Shown piece after piece: positions 55,939-64,000 of a stretch of DNA of 64,000 nt. The translations under genes and the position numbers were made by a program. Numbering within the stretch: position 1 is the first letter of the stretch; every line of letters starts with the position of its first letter. The DNA lies in the NCBI GenBank assembly GCA_900635465.1, contig LR134135.1, positions 3,596,001-3,660,000 on the forward strand, written 5' to 3'. The notes beneath the pieces were generated by a model, which saw only the letters and a program-made list of their open reading frames with translations, did not search any database and was not told the DNA's origin. This DNA is from Lelliottia amnigena (GTDB taxonomy: Bacteria > Pseudomonadota > Gammaproteobacteria > Enterobacterales > Enterobacteriaceae).

Positions 55939-56520
55939 ATGAGCAATATCCTGATTATCAATGGCGCGAAAAAATTCGCCCACTCTAACGGCCAACTGAA
56001 TGACACTCTGACCGAGGTCGCGGACGGTTTCCTGCGCGACGCCGGACACGATGTTAAAGTCGTGCGTACCGACGGCGATTACGACATTCAAGCCGAAGTG
56101 CAGAATTTCCTGTGGGCCGATGTCATCGTCTGGCAGATGCCGGGCTGGTGGATGGGCGCGCCGTGGACCGTGAAAAAGTATATGGATGATGTGTTTACCG
56201 AAGGCCACGGTTCGCTGTATGCCAGCGACGGGCGCTCCCGTTCCGATGGCGCTAAAAAATACGGTTCCGGCGGTCTGCTGCACGGCAAAAAATACATGCT
56301 GTCTCTGACCTGGAATGCCCCGCTGGATGCCTTCACCGACGAAGATCAGTTCTTCCATGGCGTGGGCGTTGATGGCGCATATTTGCCCTTCCATAAGGCC
56401 AATCAGTTCCTGGCGCTGGAGCCGCTACCGACGTTTATCGTGAATGACGTGATTAAAATGCCCGACGTGCCGCGCTATATCGCCGAATATCGCAAGCATC
56501 TCGCCGAGATTTTTGCTTAA
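55939..56520 (+). CDS. mdaB: NADPH:quinone oxidoreductase MdaB
   Basis: This 193-residue flavodoxin-fold FAD enzyme reduces quinones by two electrons and protects against redox-cycling drugs. It matches E. coli MdaB from MSNILIINGAKKFAHSNGQL onward. The flavin-binding stretch is WQMPGWWMGAPWTVKKY, and the C-terminus reads YRKHLAEIFA. A GAGGAAACG ribosome site precedes the start. It is followed 29 bases later by ygiN, its metabolic partner. In E. coli ygiZ lies upstream; it is absent here. Confidence 0.96.
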   Translation: MSNILIINGAKKFAHSNGQLNDTLTEVADGFLRDAGHDVKVVRTDGDYDIQAEVQNFLWADVIVWQMPGWWMGAPWTVKKYMDDVFTEGHGSLYASDGRSRSDGAKKYGSGGLLHGKKYMLSLTWNAPLDAFTDEDQFFHGVGVDGAYLPFHKANQFLALEPLPTFIVNDVIKMPDVPRYIAEYRKHLAEIFA

Positions 56521-56549
56521 CTGGTAGCCTGTCATCAGGAGAAATGATC

Positions 56550-56864
56550 ATGTTAACTGTTATTGCTGAAATCCGTACGCGTCCAGGCCAACATCACCGC
56601 CAGGCCGTGCTGGATGAGTTCGTGAAGATTATCCCGGCTGTATTGAAAGAAGAAGGCTGCCACGGCTATGCGCCGATGGTGGACACCGCCGCGGGCGTGA
56701 GCTTCCAGACCACCGCACCTGACTCCATCATAATGGTTGAGCAGTGGGAAACCGTGGCCCATCTGGAAGCACATCTGCAAACGCCACACATGAAAGCGTG
56801 GGGCGAAGCGGTGAAAGGTAACGTTCTGGAAACGCATATCCGTATTCTGGAGCAAGGGGTTTAA
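56550..56864 (+). CDS. ygiN: YgiN, quinol monooxygenase
   Basis: This 104-residue ABM-domain quinol monooxygenase matches E. coli YgiN (MLTVIAEIRTRPGQHHRQAV). It oxidises the quinols that MdaB produces, completing a quinone redox cycle. Conserved features include the EEGCHGY and VEQWETVAHLEAH stretches. The start at 56550 aligns with E. coli; the in-frame ATG six bases earlier is possible. In E. coli parE follows; here an accessory carbohydrate locus is inserted. Confidence 0.95.
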   Translation: MLTVIAEIRTRPGQHHRQAVLDEFVKIIPAVLKEEGCHGYAPMVDTAAGVSFQTTAPDSIIMVEQWETVAHLEAHLQTPHMKAWGEAVKGNVLETHIRILEQGV

Positions 56865-56865
56865 A

Positions 56866-56953
56866 TTCCCCTTCCCCCTCCCCTAAGGGCAGGGGAAAAA
56901 TAGCACCGAACCATCCCCTCTCCCCTATGGGAAGAGGGGTAGAGTGAGGGTTA
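56866..56953. repeat. CCCTCTCCC-type repeat after ygiN
   Basis: Two hairpin-forming units (TCCCCTCCCCTAAGGGCAGGGGA and CCCCTCTCCCCTATGGGAAGAGGGG, ending TAGAGTGAGGG) fill the gap between convergent ygiN and the glycoside hydrolase gene. They belong to the same family as the arrays at 1.7-2.06 and 45.9-46.13 kb. Confidence 0.75.
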
Positions 56954-58142
56954 TTACCAGTACAATTTCCAGCTTTGCGTGAACCGCACTAGTGCCTCGA
57001 CGTAGAAATAATCCCCCAGCTTGCACACTCATCCACGCCTTTATCGCTCGCCAGATGATAAACCGAGTGTTTTGAGAAGCCCGTTCCCCTTCTCGTCTTT
57101 CCCCATCAGATAGTGCTTTGTCAGCGAGGACATAATACCCTTCGCCCATTCCAGATAACGTTCGCGATCCGGATCGGTCGCAGGCAGGTGTTTGACCAGC
57201 TCCAGTAGGCCGCATACCGCAATCGCCGCCGAAGACGAATCACGCAGCGCATCAGTGCCAACCAGCGCCAAATCCCAGTGACAAACACCGTCTTGCGGAA
57301 GTCGATTGAGGAAATAGTTCGCCAGTCTTTTCGACAGAGCAATCATCGTGTCGTCGCCGGTATAAATGTAGCTCAGCAGAAAACCGTAAATCCCCCATGC
57401 CTGGCCGCGCGACCAGCAGGAGTCGTCGGCGTAGCCCTGCTGCGTGTTGCCGTAACGCGGCGCGCCGGTTTTTCACATCCATATAATAGGTGTGGAACGT
57501 TGAAGCATCTTCGCGGATCAGATACGTCGCCGCCTGCATAACGTGGGCTTTGGCGGCGTCGGCAAAGCGCGGATCGCCCGTCTGCTCGGTCGCCCAATAC
57601 AGCAAGGGCAGATTCATATTGCAGTCGATGATCATTCGCCCGGCCTGCTCGGGATCGGACAGATCGCCCCACGCCTGAATGATCCTGGCCTTATCGTGGT
57701 AACGCTCAAGCAACGCTTCTGCCGCCAGCAGCGAAAAGCCGCGCGCCTCGCGGTTGCCAGTCAGACGCCAGTCCGCCACGCACGAGAGCGTATAGAGGAA
57801 GCCCAAATCGTGGGTATTCGTGTCGTGACGCCCGGCGATGCGCAGGCCAAAAGAGCGGGTATGCTTCCTGGCCATCGCGCGGAACTTTTCGTCACCGCTC
57901 ATCTCCCACGCCAGCCACAGCTGCCCGGTCCAGAAGCTGGTTGTCCATTCGACGTTTTCGGTTAGCGGATAAAATCCGTCTTTACAGGTTTCCGCCGGGA
58001 ATTGTTCACCGAACTCCGTTAAATGACGGCTAATCAGTTCGAGAACGTGCTGGCGTGCCGAGCTTAATTCATCCCTGAATGCATGTGCATTAACGGGTGC
58101 AGGAATATCGGCCAGACGTTCCTCTGTGATATGACTTAACAT
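56954..58142 (-). CDS. GH88 unsaturated glucuronyl hydrolase (three frameshifts)
   Basis: The predicted enzyme removes the 4,5-unsaturated uronic acid from oligosaccharides made by polysaccharide lyases. Residues WTTSFWTGQLWLAWE, HDLGFLYTLS (Asp112) and IIDCNMNLPLLYWA (Asp173) are the GH88 signature with its two catalytic Asp residues; GH105 is less likely. Three one-base differences break the frame: plus-strand T-runs at 57469-57473 and 57070-57073 are each one too long, and a C-run at 57013-57017 is one short. Correction gives one frame of about 395 residues (GQAWGIYGFLLSYIYTGDD; KHSVYHLASDKGVDECASWGD in part) ending QSWKLYW at 56954. All three are homopolymers. It lies 27 bases after the MFS gene in an operon. 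Confidence 0.88.
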
Positions 58143-58169
58143 ATTTCGGTTCCTTCTTTGACGGCAAAA

Positions 58170-59438
58170 TTATCGAGATGGATTCTGTTCTGCTACAGAG
58201 ATTGCAGATGTGCCGCGCCATTTGCTTTGGCAGGCGGATAACGTAAAGGCAGAGATCAGCGTAAAGGTCAGCGCCGTTGCGCCCATGATGATATAAGTCT
58301 GTTCAAATCCGATGCGATCATACATATATCCCGCAGGTGAAGAGATCACCACGTTACCGACATACAGCATCGCCTGATAGCCCAATAAATACATGGTGGC
58401 GTTGACTCGTTTATCGAAATGCTCGGCGATATATTTAAATACCGATACCAGCAGTAAACAGATTTCCAGACCGTATAAAGGTTTGAGGACGGAAATTAAT
58501 AAGTGTGAATCGCACACGCCGGAAATAATCAGACGCGCACCGACAATCATCCCCACAATCAGTAATCCGCGCTTGGCACCGATAAAGTTCACGAACAGCG
58601 GAATCACCATATACATGACGAATTCCATACCCGACTGAACCGTGCCGAGGTAGCCGAATACCGCATTACCCTGATGCACATCGTCAAAGAAAGTGACGAA
58701 GTAGCGCGAGAACTGCTGCTCGGCGATAAACATCATCCACGCCACGCCGGCAACATACAGGCAGAAGGCCCAAAACTTGCGGTTACGCAGCAGCGCATAA
58801 ACATCCGAAGGGGCGATTTTCTCTTTGGTCAGCACGTCTCCGGCATGTGCGGAGTTAGTGTTTACTTTCAGGTTCAACAGGACGATGAGCATGATGACGG
58901 AGGCCACGCTACCCATAATAAAATTATACGCTGGCGAGAGGTTAAACAGCAGGCCGGAGAATGACGACGCTACCGCCCAGCCAAGCGACCCCCACATACG
59001 AATCTGACCAAACTCCATGCCGTTCAGACGACTGAAGCGATCGGAATAGGATTCACACGCCGCCACGCCCGCGTACCAGGCAAAGCTTAAATAGAGCGCA
59101 CCGATAATAATGCCCAGCATGGTGTTGGACATTAACAGCGGCTGGTAGACATAAATAAAGAACGGTGCCATCAGGGCCGACATTGCCACCACAAAATAGA
59201 GCAGGTATTTGCTCATCCCGATCTTATCGAGAATGTAGCCGTAGATCGGTTTTAAAATAACGGAGAAAATACCGTTAACCGCAAATACCGTCCCGATAAC
59301 CGAACCGCTGAGGTTGGCCTTTTGTCCAAGCCAGATCGCCAGCAAACCAATACTTGCCGACCACGTAAAGAAATAGAGAAAGATAAAGGTACTGATTTTG
59401 TAATATTCGGTTCTGTTATTCGTTGATGTATTTTCCAT
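58170..59438 (-). CDS. Oligosaccharide:H+ symporter (LacY/RafB-type MFS)
   Basis: This 422-residue major facilitator has twelve predicted helices. It belongs to the oligosaccharide:H+ symporter family (opening FIFLYFFTWSASIGLLAIWL; GQIRMWGSLGWAVASSFSG, the family's conserved G-x-x-R-x-W-G-S motif). It probably imports the unsaturated oligosaccharides cleaved by the GH88 enzyme in the same operon. Substrate cannot be read directly. It lies between the DUF2264 gene (33-base gap) and the GH88 gene. Confidence 0.9.
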   Translation of the reverse strand: MENTSTNNRTEYYKISTFIFLYFFTWSASIGLLAIWLGQKANLSGSVIGTVFAVNGIFSVILKPIYGYILDKIGMSKYLLYFVVAMSALMAPFFIYVYQPLLMSNTMLGIIIGALYLSFAWYAGVAACESYSDRFSRLNGMEFGQIRMWGSLGWAVASSFSGLLFNLSPAYNFIMGSVASVIMLIVLLNLKVNTNSAHAGDVLTKEKIAPSDVYALLRNRKFWAFCLYVAGVAWMMFIAEQQFSRYFVTFFDDVHQGNAVFGYLGTVQSGMEFVMYMVIPLFVNFIGAKRGLLIVGMIVGARLIISGVCDSHLLISVLKPLYGLEICLLLVSVFKYIAEHFDKRVNATMYLLGYQAMLYVGNVVISSPAGYMYDRIGFEQTYIIMGATALTFTLISAFTLSACQSKWRGTSAISVAEQNPSR

Positions 59439-59471
59439 ACTATCCTCGCCGAAATATAGGGTGCCAGAGTG

Positions 59472-61289
59472 TTATAAAAAGAATGAGAGCTGTCGTTTAT
59501 TATCAGGATCACGAATAACGACCCGATCGGTGTTGATTTGAAGCTGCGGAATTTCCGCTATTTTGTCTGCATCACCACTCGCCATAACTGCACAGCACAG
59601 CCAGCTTTCTCCTTGCGGGAGGGTTGTGGTGAGTACCGGAATAGCGGCGCATTCAGCAAACATAATGCTGCTGTTTGGCGGCGTAACGACGGCGTCAGGT
59701 TGACGCCTGATAACAGGCGACAGATCGGCAATCACGCTGCTGCCGTTATCTGCCGAGAGATAACATCCGTGCGCGGTCAGCTGCGGTGGTGTTTTCATCA
59801 CCGCAAAGCCGCCTTCCACTGCCTGTAAGGTCCGGGCGCTATTCACCCGATGCAGGCGGACATGCCACTCGCCAAACGGCACTAGCCAGGTGTCGATGTG
59901 GACGTCTTGCCACGGTGACCAGCGCGAGAAAATAGCGTTTTCGTCGACGCGCACTTCCGCGCATTCCCGTCGCCCACGGTAGTAGTTGTCGCCATCGGAT
60001 AACAGCAGCATAGAGTCGCAGGCCGCGTGTTTAAGGCCGTAGCGCCCGCGCTCAATCGTAAAGCCGAAGCGGCTGGAGTAGGCGAATTTGGTGTATTTCG
60101 CGTCGGTATTCACGTAGTTGTTCAGCTCAAGCTGCCCGGCGGTGAGCATAGTGACGTGCTGTGAATCCTCGCCATGCATCAGGATTTGCTGGGCGTGTGC
60201 AATAACGCGTTTCTCGGCCAGCGCTGGCAGCGGCTGTTCTTGCGCTTGCCAGAACGGATGCTCCTCCGGCAGCGCCAGAATCAGATACGTTTTCAGCGCC
60301 CAGTATGGCGAGCCTGGCGAGTTGTAATCTTCACACATCGCCAGGTTGGGATAGGCAAAACCGAGCGTCAGGATGCCGTCCCGATCGCGAATCGGCTGCC
60401 GTTGCCACCAGCGAAGATGGCGTAGAATGATGCCTTTCACGATGCCCGGCGTGAACACCTCAAGGCCGGAAAAAGCGACGGCGCTCCAGAACGCCACCAT
60501 CGCAAAACGATAGGTCAGGCTGCGGCCAAAGGGGATTGATGCACCATCGGCGGCAGACATGTAAATGAAATCTTCGGCGAACTGACGCGAACGCTCGCGC
60601 AGCACCGTCGCCCTCTCCTCATCGCCGCTCAGGGTGGCGTAGATCAGGCCATAAAAGTGAAATGCCATCGAGATGTAGTAATCTTTTGGCCGCCCAGGAC
60701 CATCAGAATACCAACCGTCGCCGAGATAATAGGCGTCCATCATGGCGAAGCGGCGATCGATCGCCTGCTGATCATACGGCAACCCGGCGCGTTTAAAACC
60801 AAGCTGAACCATAATGGCAAAGTAGTTCCAGTTACTGTCCGGCATTTGCGCATCGGTAATCTGATTGAGCCACGCATGCAGGTTCATCACCTCGCGCTCG
60901 GTGAACAGCTCGGTGAGTTTGTCCTGCAACAGCGACAACCCGAGGCCGTACGCCGCCATCTCGACCAGGCGCTGATCGTAAGGTTCGGTTTCGCCCCAGT
61001 AGCCTGCGCTTTGCGGATCGGTACCCTGCTTAATGGCCGCGATGTATTTGTCGCTAAACGGCGTGGTGTCGCCCGCCGCCATCAGCGGAAACAGCCCCCA
61101 CAGCACGCGGGAGAGCCCCTCCATTTGCGCCACATCGGTGGCGTAGTGCGCGCAGGTGTCCCCCAGCGAAAAGCGTGAACTCCCCGCCGGAAACTGCTTA
61201 TCCACCGCACCCAGCATCGTATTCAATTCCGCCGCCACGTCCTGACGGGTAGACAACGGATTTGATGTTTCTTTGTTTGCCGCCCACAT
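59472..61289 (-). CDS. DUF2264 protein, predicted carbohydrate-active enzyme
   Basis: This cytoplasmic protein of about 605 residues has a DUF2264 N-terminal (alpha/alpha)6-barrel-like domain (about 1-370; ALKTYLILALPEEHPFW) and a C-terminal beta-rich domain (ending NKRQLSFFL). The layout resembles polysaccharide lyases and heparinase-like enzymes, but the family's reaction is not established. I chose ATG 61289 because GAGGG lies seven bases upstream; an ORF extends 24 codons further without similarity. It is the first gene of the operon with the symporter and GH88 enzyme, suggesting it processes the same uronic-acid-containing glycan. Confidence 0.85.
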   Translation of the reverse strand: MWAANKETSNPLSTRQDVAAELNTMLGAVDKQFPAGSSRFSLGDTCAHYATDVAQMEGLSRVLWGLFPLMAAGDTTPFSDKYIAAIKQGTDPQSAGYWGETEPYDQRLVEMAAYGLGLSLLQDKLTELFTEREVMNLHAWLNQITDAQMPDSNWNYFAIMVQLGFKRAGLPYDQQAIDRRFAMMDAYYLGDGWYSDGPGRPKDYYISMAFHFYGLIYATLSGDEERATVLRERSRQFAEDFIYMSAADGASIPFGRSLTYRFAMVAFWSAVAFSGLEVFTPGIVKGIILRHLRWWQRQPIRDRDGILTLGFAYPNLAMCEDYNSPGSPYWALKTYLILALPEEHPFWQAQEQPLPALAEKRVIAHAQQILMHGEDSQHVTMLTAGQLELNNYVNTDAKYTKFAYSSRFGFTIERGRYGLKHAACDSMLLLSDGDNYYRGRRECAEVRVDENAIFSRWSPWQDVHIDTWLVPFGEWHVRLHRVNSARTLQAVEGGFAVMKTPPQLTAHGCYLSADNGSSVIADLSPVIRRQPDAVVTPPNSSIMFAECAAIPVLTTTLPQGESWLCCAVMASGDADKIAEIPQLQINTDRVVIRDPDNKRQLSFFL

Positions 61290-61455
61290 ACGCTTACCCT
61301 CGTTATCTTCTGCGGCAAAGAATAGTGAATCCCTACACCGCAGAAATGTTAGCCACGTCACAGTGGTGAGCGATGAATAAACCCGTAGTTGATAAAATTT
61401 AAAAAGGTGGTTTATAAATACAAACAGAAGGGTAAAAGTTGAGTTCTATTGCACT

Positions 61456-62295
61456 ATGCGTGAGATGCCAACATCCGACCATCTGGAGCTGATTACCTTA
61501 AACGACACCATCGTGTCGTTCAGTCGGCTCTTTGCCAATACCGTGCGGTACCACCACTGGCACCAATGTCTGGAAATTCTCTATGTGGAAGAAGGCTTTG
61601 GCGTGGCGATTGTCGATAATCGTCATTACACCATGCGCCCTGGACGGCTGTTTTTCTTCCCGCCGTTTACCCTGCACAAAGTCATGGTCGATGAGCGGGC
61701 CGAGGCGATTTATCGCCGCACGATTATTCATCTCGATCACCATGCGGTTCTGAAAGTGCTGCGCGATTTCCCGCAGACACAGCAGCGGCTGCAAAAACTG
61801 TCCCGACGCGGCGGTGAAGCGTGGGTGGCGGATATGGCAGATTGTCATTCCCATATTCATCATCTGTTTAACCGCTATCATCCGCCGTTAACCAGCGAAA
61901 GTGTCGCCAGCCTGATCATCAGTCTGTTTGCGATGCTGCCGGATGATAATGACGGCGCACCCGGCAGCAGCCACGGCATCGCCAGCCAGGTCATGTTCTG
62001 GCTTGATGAAAACTACCAGCAAAAATTCAGTCTGGACGCACTGGCAAGCGAGCTGGGGAAATCCCGCAGTTACGTATCACGAAAATTTCATGCCGAAACG
62101 GGCGAGAAAATTCATGATTACCTCAATACGCTGCGGCTGCGAAAAGCCTGTGAATGCCTGCTTCACAGCCATGAGAGCGTGCGGGATATCGCCACGCGCG
62201 TGGGATTTTCAGACGTGACGTATTTTATTAGCGCATTCAAAAAGGGCATCGGTGAGACGCCCTTGCAGTACCGGAAGAATCACCCTGGCGCGTGA
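61456..62295 (+). CDS. AraC-family regulator of the GH88/DUF2264 operon
   Basis: This 279-residue regulator has a cupin sensing domain (about 20-100; YHHWHQCLEILYVEEGFG; MRPGRLFFFPPFTLHKV) and a C-terminal AraC helix-turn-helix pair (SLDALASELGKSRSYVSRKF; VRDIATRVGFSDVTYFISAFKK). It is divergent from the DUF2264-symporter-GH88 operon across a 166-base gap, so it is almost certainly the operon's regulator, with an unsaturated uronide or oligosaccharide as likely inducer. It ends one base before the convergent RpiR gene's stop. Confidence 0.9.
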   Translation: MREMPTSDHLELITLNDTIVSFSRLFANTVRYHHWHQCLEILYVEEGFGVAIVDNRHYTMRPGRLFFFPPFTLHKVMVDERAEAIYRRTIIHLDHHAVLKVLRDFPQTQQRLQKLSRRGGEAWVADMADCHSHIHHLFNRYHPPLTSESVASLIISLFAMLPDDNDGAPGSSHGIASQVMFWLDENYQQKFSLDALASELGKSRSYVSRKFHAETGEKIHDYLNTLRLRKACECLLHSHESVRDIATRVGFSDVTYFISAFKKGIGETPLQYRKNHPGA

Positions 62296-63183
62296 TCAAC
62301 CACTCTTTTTACCTGGCTTCAATCCGCGGTGTAATTCATTGATGCGCTTTATCGATTTAATGCTGCGCTGCGGTGTGGTAGAGGCGACCGAGAGGATGAT
62401 CATCTCCAGACACAGCAGTACCGTGCCGTGCAGGGGAATTTTGCCTCTCTCGCCACCGCGCGGAACGTGGATCACGACGTTTGCCTCTTTGCTGAAGCGC
62501 GAGTCCAGGGCGTTAGTGAGCAGGATGGCGGGAATGCCCAGCCGTTTCGCCTCGCGCAGGGTGGTTTGTCCTTCCCTGTGAGCGGATTTTTGCGCCATCA
62601 TCACCAGCACATCGCCACGCTGGAGCTCGATAAGTTGTTCAGCCAGCCCGATTCCCGTACGGTTGAGCGCCGTCGCAGGCAACCCCATTCGGCTAAACAT
62701 GCGGGCGGTGTACTCCGCCAGAACGCCCGATGCGCCAATGCCAAAAATGGCCACCTGCCGCGCCTCGCTCAGCAGCGCCACCGCCTGCGCCATGGCGTAA
62801 CGATTGTTCGGTTCTGACAACACCTCACAGGTATGTTGATGCCCTTCCAGCACAAAATCGATGCTGGAATTAACGTCGCTGGTCAGGATATTGACCGTGG
62901 TTGAGATCTTTTCACTGGCGCTGATTGCCGGTCCAAACCAGTGCTCAAGCGTACTTTTCAGATCCCGCAGACCCGCAAAGCCGAGCGCCTGGATCGCCCG
63001 CACCACGGTGGCATCAGACGTTTTCAACAGCGCTGCGATCTCCATCGCCGTTTGTTCCATCACCGCTTCACGGTTCTCGTTGATGTACGTGGCGACCTGA
63101 TGCAGGCGAGGCGTCAGCTGGTGCGCGCGGGCGCGAAAGCGATCGCCATAGAGATCCACACGCGATTTATCTTTGCGGATCAC
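62296..63183 (-). CDS. RpiR-family regulator coupled to a siderophore binding protein
   Basis: This 295-residue regulator begins at GTG 63183, which overlaps the upstream stop by four bases (GTGA). The N-terminal RpiR HTH (about 25-90; EQTAMEIAALLKTSDATVVRA; ALGFAGLRDLKSTL) precedes a SIS phosphosugar-binding domain (about 130-260; VAIFGIGASGVLAEYTARMF). SIS regulators usually sense sugar phosphates. Being translationally coupled to an iron-siderophore-type binding protein is unusual, and its ligand is not clear. The C-terminus is convergent with the AraC gene. Confidence 0.9.
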   Translation of the reverse strand: MIRKDKSRVDLYGDRFRARAHQLTPRLHQVATYINENREAVMEQTAMEIAALLKTSDATVVRAIQALGFAGLRDLKSTLEHWFGPAISASEKISTTVNILTSDVNSSIDFVLEGHQHTCEVLSEPNNRYAMAQAVALLSEARQVAIFGIGASGVLAEYTARMFSRMGLPATALNRTGIGLAEQLIELQRGDVLVMMAQKSAHREGQTTLREAKRLGIPAILLTNALDSRFSKEANVVIHVPRGGERGKIPLHGTVLLCLEMIILSVASTTPQRSIKSIKRINELHRGLKPGKKSG

Positions 63184-64000
63184 TTCGCCTCCGGAAGCGG
63201 GCGACCCGCGATTTGTGACTGTACTTGCGCCACCATCAGGCCCAGCGAAGCGAAAGAGTTAGAGATCGCCTCTTCACGGGAAATCAGGATGTAATGCCCG
63301 GTACGACAGGCGGTAAGAAACTGACACCAGCCAGGCATCACGGCTTCCATGGCCGTCAGCTCGTCTTGCGGTTTGCCACCGGTATCGCCGCGCCAGGTCG
63401 CAAAGACAAAATCGGCGTCCAGCTCCGGCAAACGCTCGGCGCTCACGTCAATACGGCCACCGTCAGGGATGCTGTCGATAAGCGGCGGGAAGGTGAATCC
63501 GGCATCACGCAGCACGCGCCCCAGCGAATGATAGCTGTGCATGGCGGTGATTTTGCCCTGGTTGGCCTGAATGACCGAAACGGAGATCTTCTGGGTGTCT
63601 ATCGTCGCTTTCAGTGCGTTAAGTTGTTCCTGATAGCGACGTTCCAGAATGCTCAGTCGCGCCTGCGTGCCGGTCAATTGCGCCAGCTTGCGGTAGATTT
63701 CCGGCGCGCCGCCGTCGAGATGATCGATGCTCACCGTGGGAGCGATCCGCGCCAGCTGCTCAACCGGCGTGTTACGCGTCGGCTCGGTGATAATCAGATC
63801 CGGTTTTGCGGCGGCAATGGCTTCAATATCGATATCCGCTGTGCCGATAAATTTGATGTCGGAATTATCAAAATCAACGCCCGTTAAGATGCCGCTGGAC
63901 CGAAGAAAATGGCTACCGTCAGGACGCGTGCGTCCATGGCTGGCGATGGGCGGCACTCCGAGTTCGATTAGCGGGATCGTGATGTCGAGATCGTGTAACG
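63180..64000 (-). CDS. Ferric-siderophore-type ABC binding protein, truncated by window edge
   Basis: This is the C-terminal 270 or so residues of an iron-complex binding protein (FecB/FepB/FatB class). The frame is open to base 64000, so the signal peptide and N-terminus lie outside. Lobe residues read IDIEAIAAAKPDLIITEPT, then VSVIQANQGKITAM and AERLPELDADFVFATW. It overlaps the RpiR gene by four bases. Permease and ATPase genes may follow upstream of the window edge. The substrate is unknown. Confidence 0.85.
   Translation of the reverse strand, partial: LHDLDITIPLIELGVPPIASHGRTRPDGSHFLRSSGILTGVDFDNSDIKFIGTADIDIEAIAAAKPDLIITEPTRNTPVEQLARIAPTVSIDHLDGGAPEIYRKLAQLTGTQARLSILERRYQEQLNALKATIDTQKISVSVIQANQGKITAMHSYHSLGRVLRDAGFTFPPLIDSIPDGGRIDVSAERLPELDADFVFATWRGDTGGKPQDELTAMEAVMPGWCQFLTACRTGHYILISREEAISNSFASLGLMVAQVQSQIAGRPLPEAK

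Overview
The window is enterobacterial chromosome. Many protein sequences are close to E. coli K-12 proteins I can recall, and most of the gene order from speC-yqgA-pheV through gpr-yqhA-yghA-exbDB-metC-yghB-yqhCD-dkgA-ygiQ-ftsP-plsC-parC-ygiW-qseBC-mdaB-ygiN follows the K-12 backbone. The accessory content (CitB-family pair beside speC, a type VI secretion remnant at pheV, an unsaturated glucuronyl hydrolase locus after ygiN, ERIC and CCCTCTCCC-type repeats) suggests the Enterobacter/Lelliottia/Leclercia neighbourhood. That genus-level placement is inference.

Layout. 1-1.7 kb: 3' part of a CitA/DcuS-type sensor kinase plus its response regulator, then a 49-bp tandem repeat. 2.1-5.5 kb: speC, yqgA and tRNA-Phe. 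5.6-8.4 kb: an eroded genomic island at the tRNA (integrase scrap, VasL/TssA-like gene, yaaI homologue, a CoA-transferase tail fused to a tssB head). 9-13.8 kb: lipoprotein hydrolase, a large autotransporter and yjdF. 13.9-17.8 kb: an HNH endonuclease with a separate N-terminal domain, then an envelope redox operon (peroxiredoxin, DsbD-like thiol transporter, ECF sigma factor, NrsF-type anti-sigma). 17.9-22 kb: yfaZ, gss, yghU. 22-26.2 kb: two orphan substrate-binding proteins and an mscS/ydiK-like/glycine-zipper operon. 26.2-33.1 kb: a regulator-rich accessory block (two LuxR-type regulators, an IprA-like regulator, a diguanylate cyclase overlapping a FucR paralogue, yghW, a chemoreceptor). 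34-56.9 kb: the conserved core listed above, interrupted by an unrecognised three-gene cassette between yqhA and yghA. 57-62.3 kb: a GH88/DUF2264/oligosaccharide-symporter operon with a divergent AraC regulator. 62.3-64 kb: an RpiR regulator coupled to a ferric-siderophore-type binding protein that runs off the window.

How the genes work together. ExbB/ExbD energise TonB receptors under a Fur-box-like site. MetC lies behind a MetJ-box pair. YqhC, YqhD and DkgA form the aldehyde-detoxification set. QseBC, YgiW, MdaB and YgiN form an envelope-stress and quinone-redox group. Gss and YghU both handle glutathione conjugates. The redox operon probably lets an ECF sigma factor control periplasmic peroxide reduction.

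Data-quality warning. At least ten single-base length differences, mostly in homopolymers, break genes that otherwise read as intact, including the essential parC and yqhD. This looks more like uncorrected sequencing error than gene decay. The island remnants at 5.6-8.0 kb are truncated in a different way and look genuinely dead.
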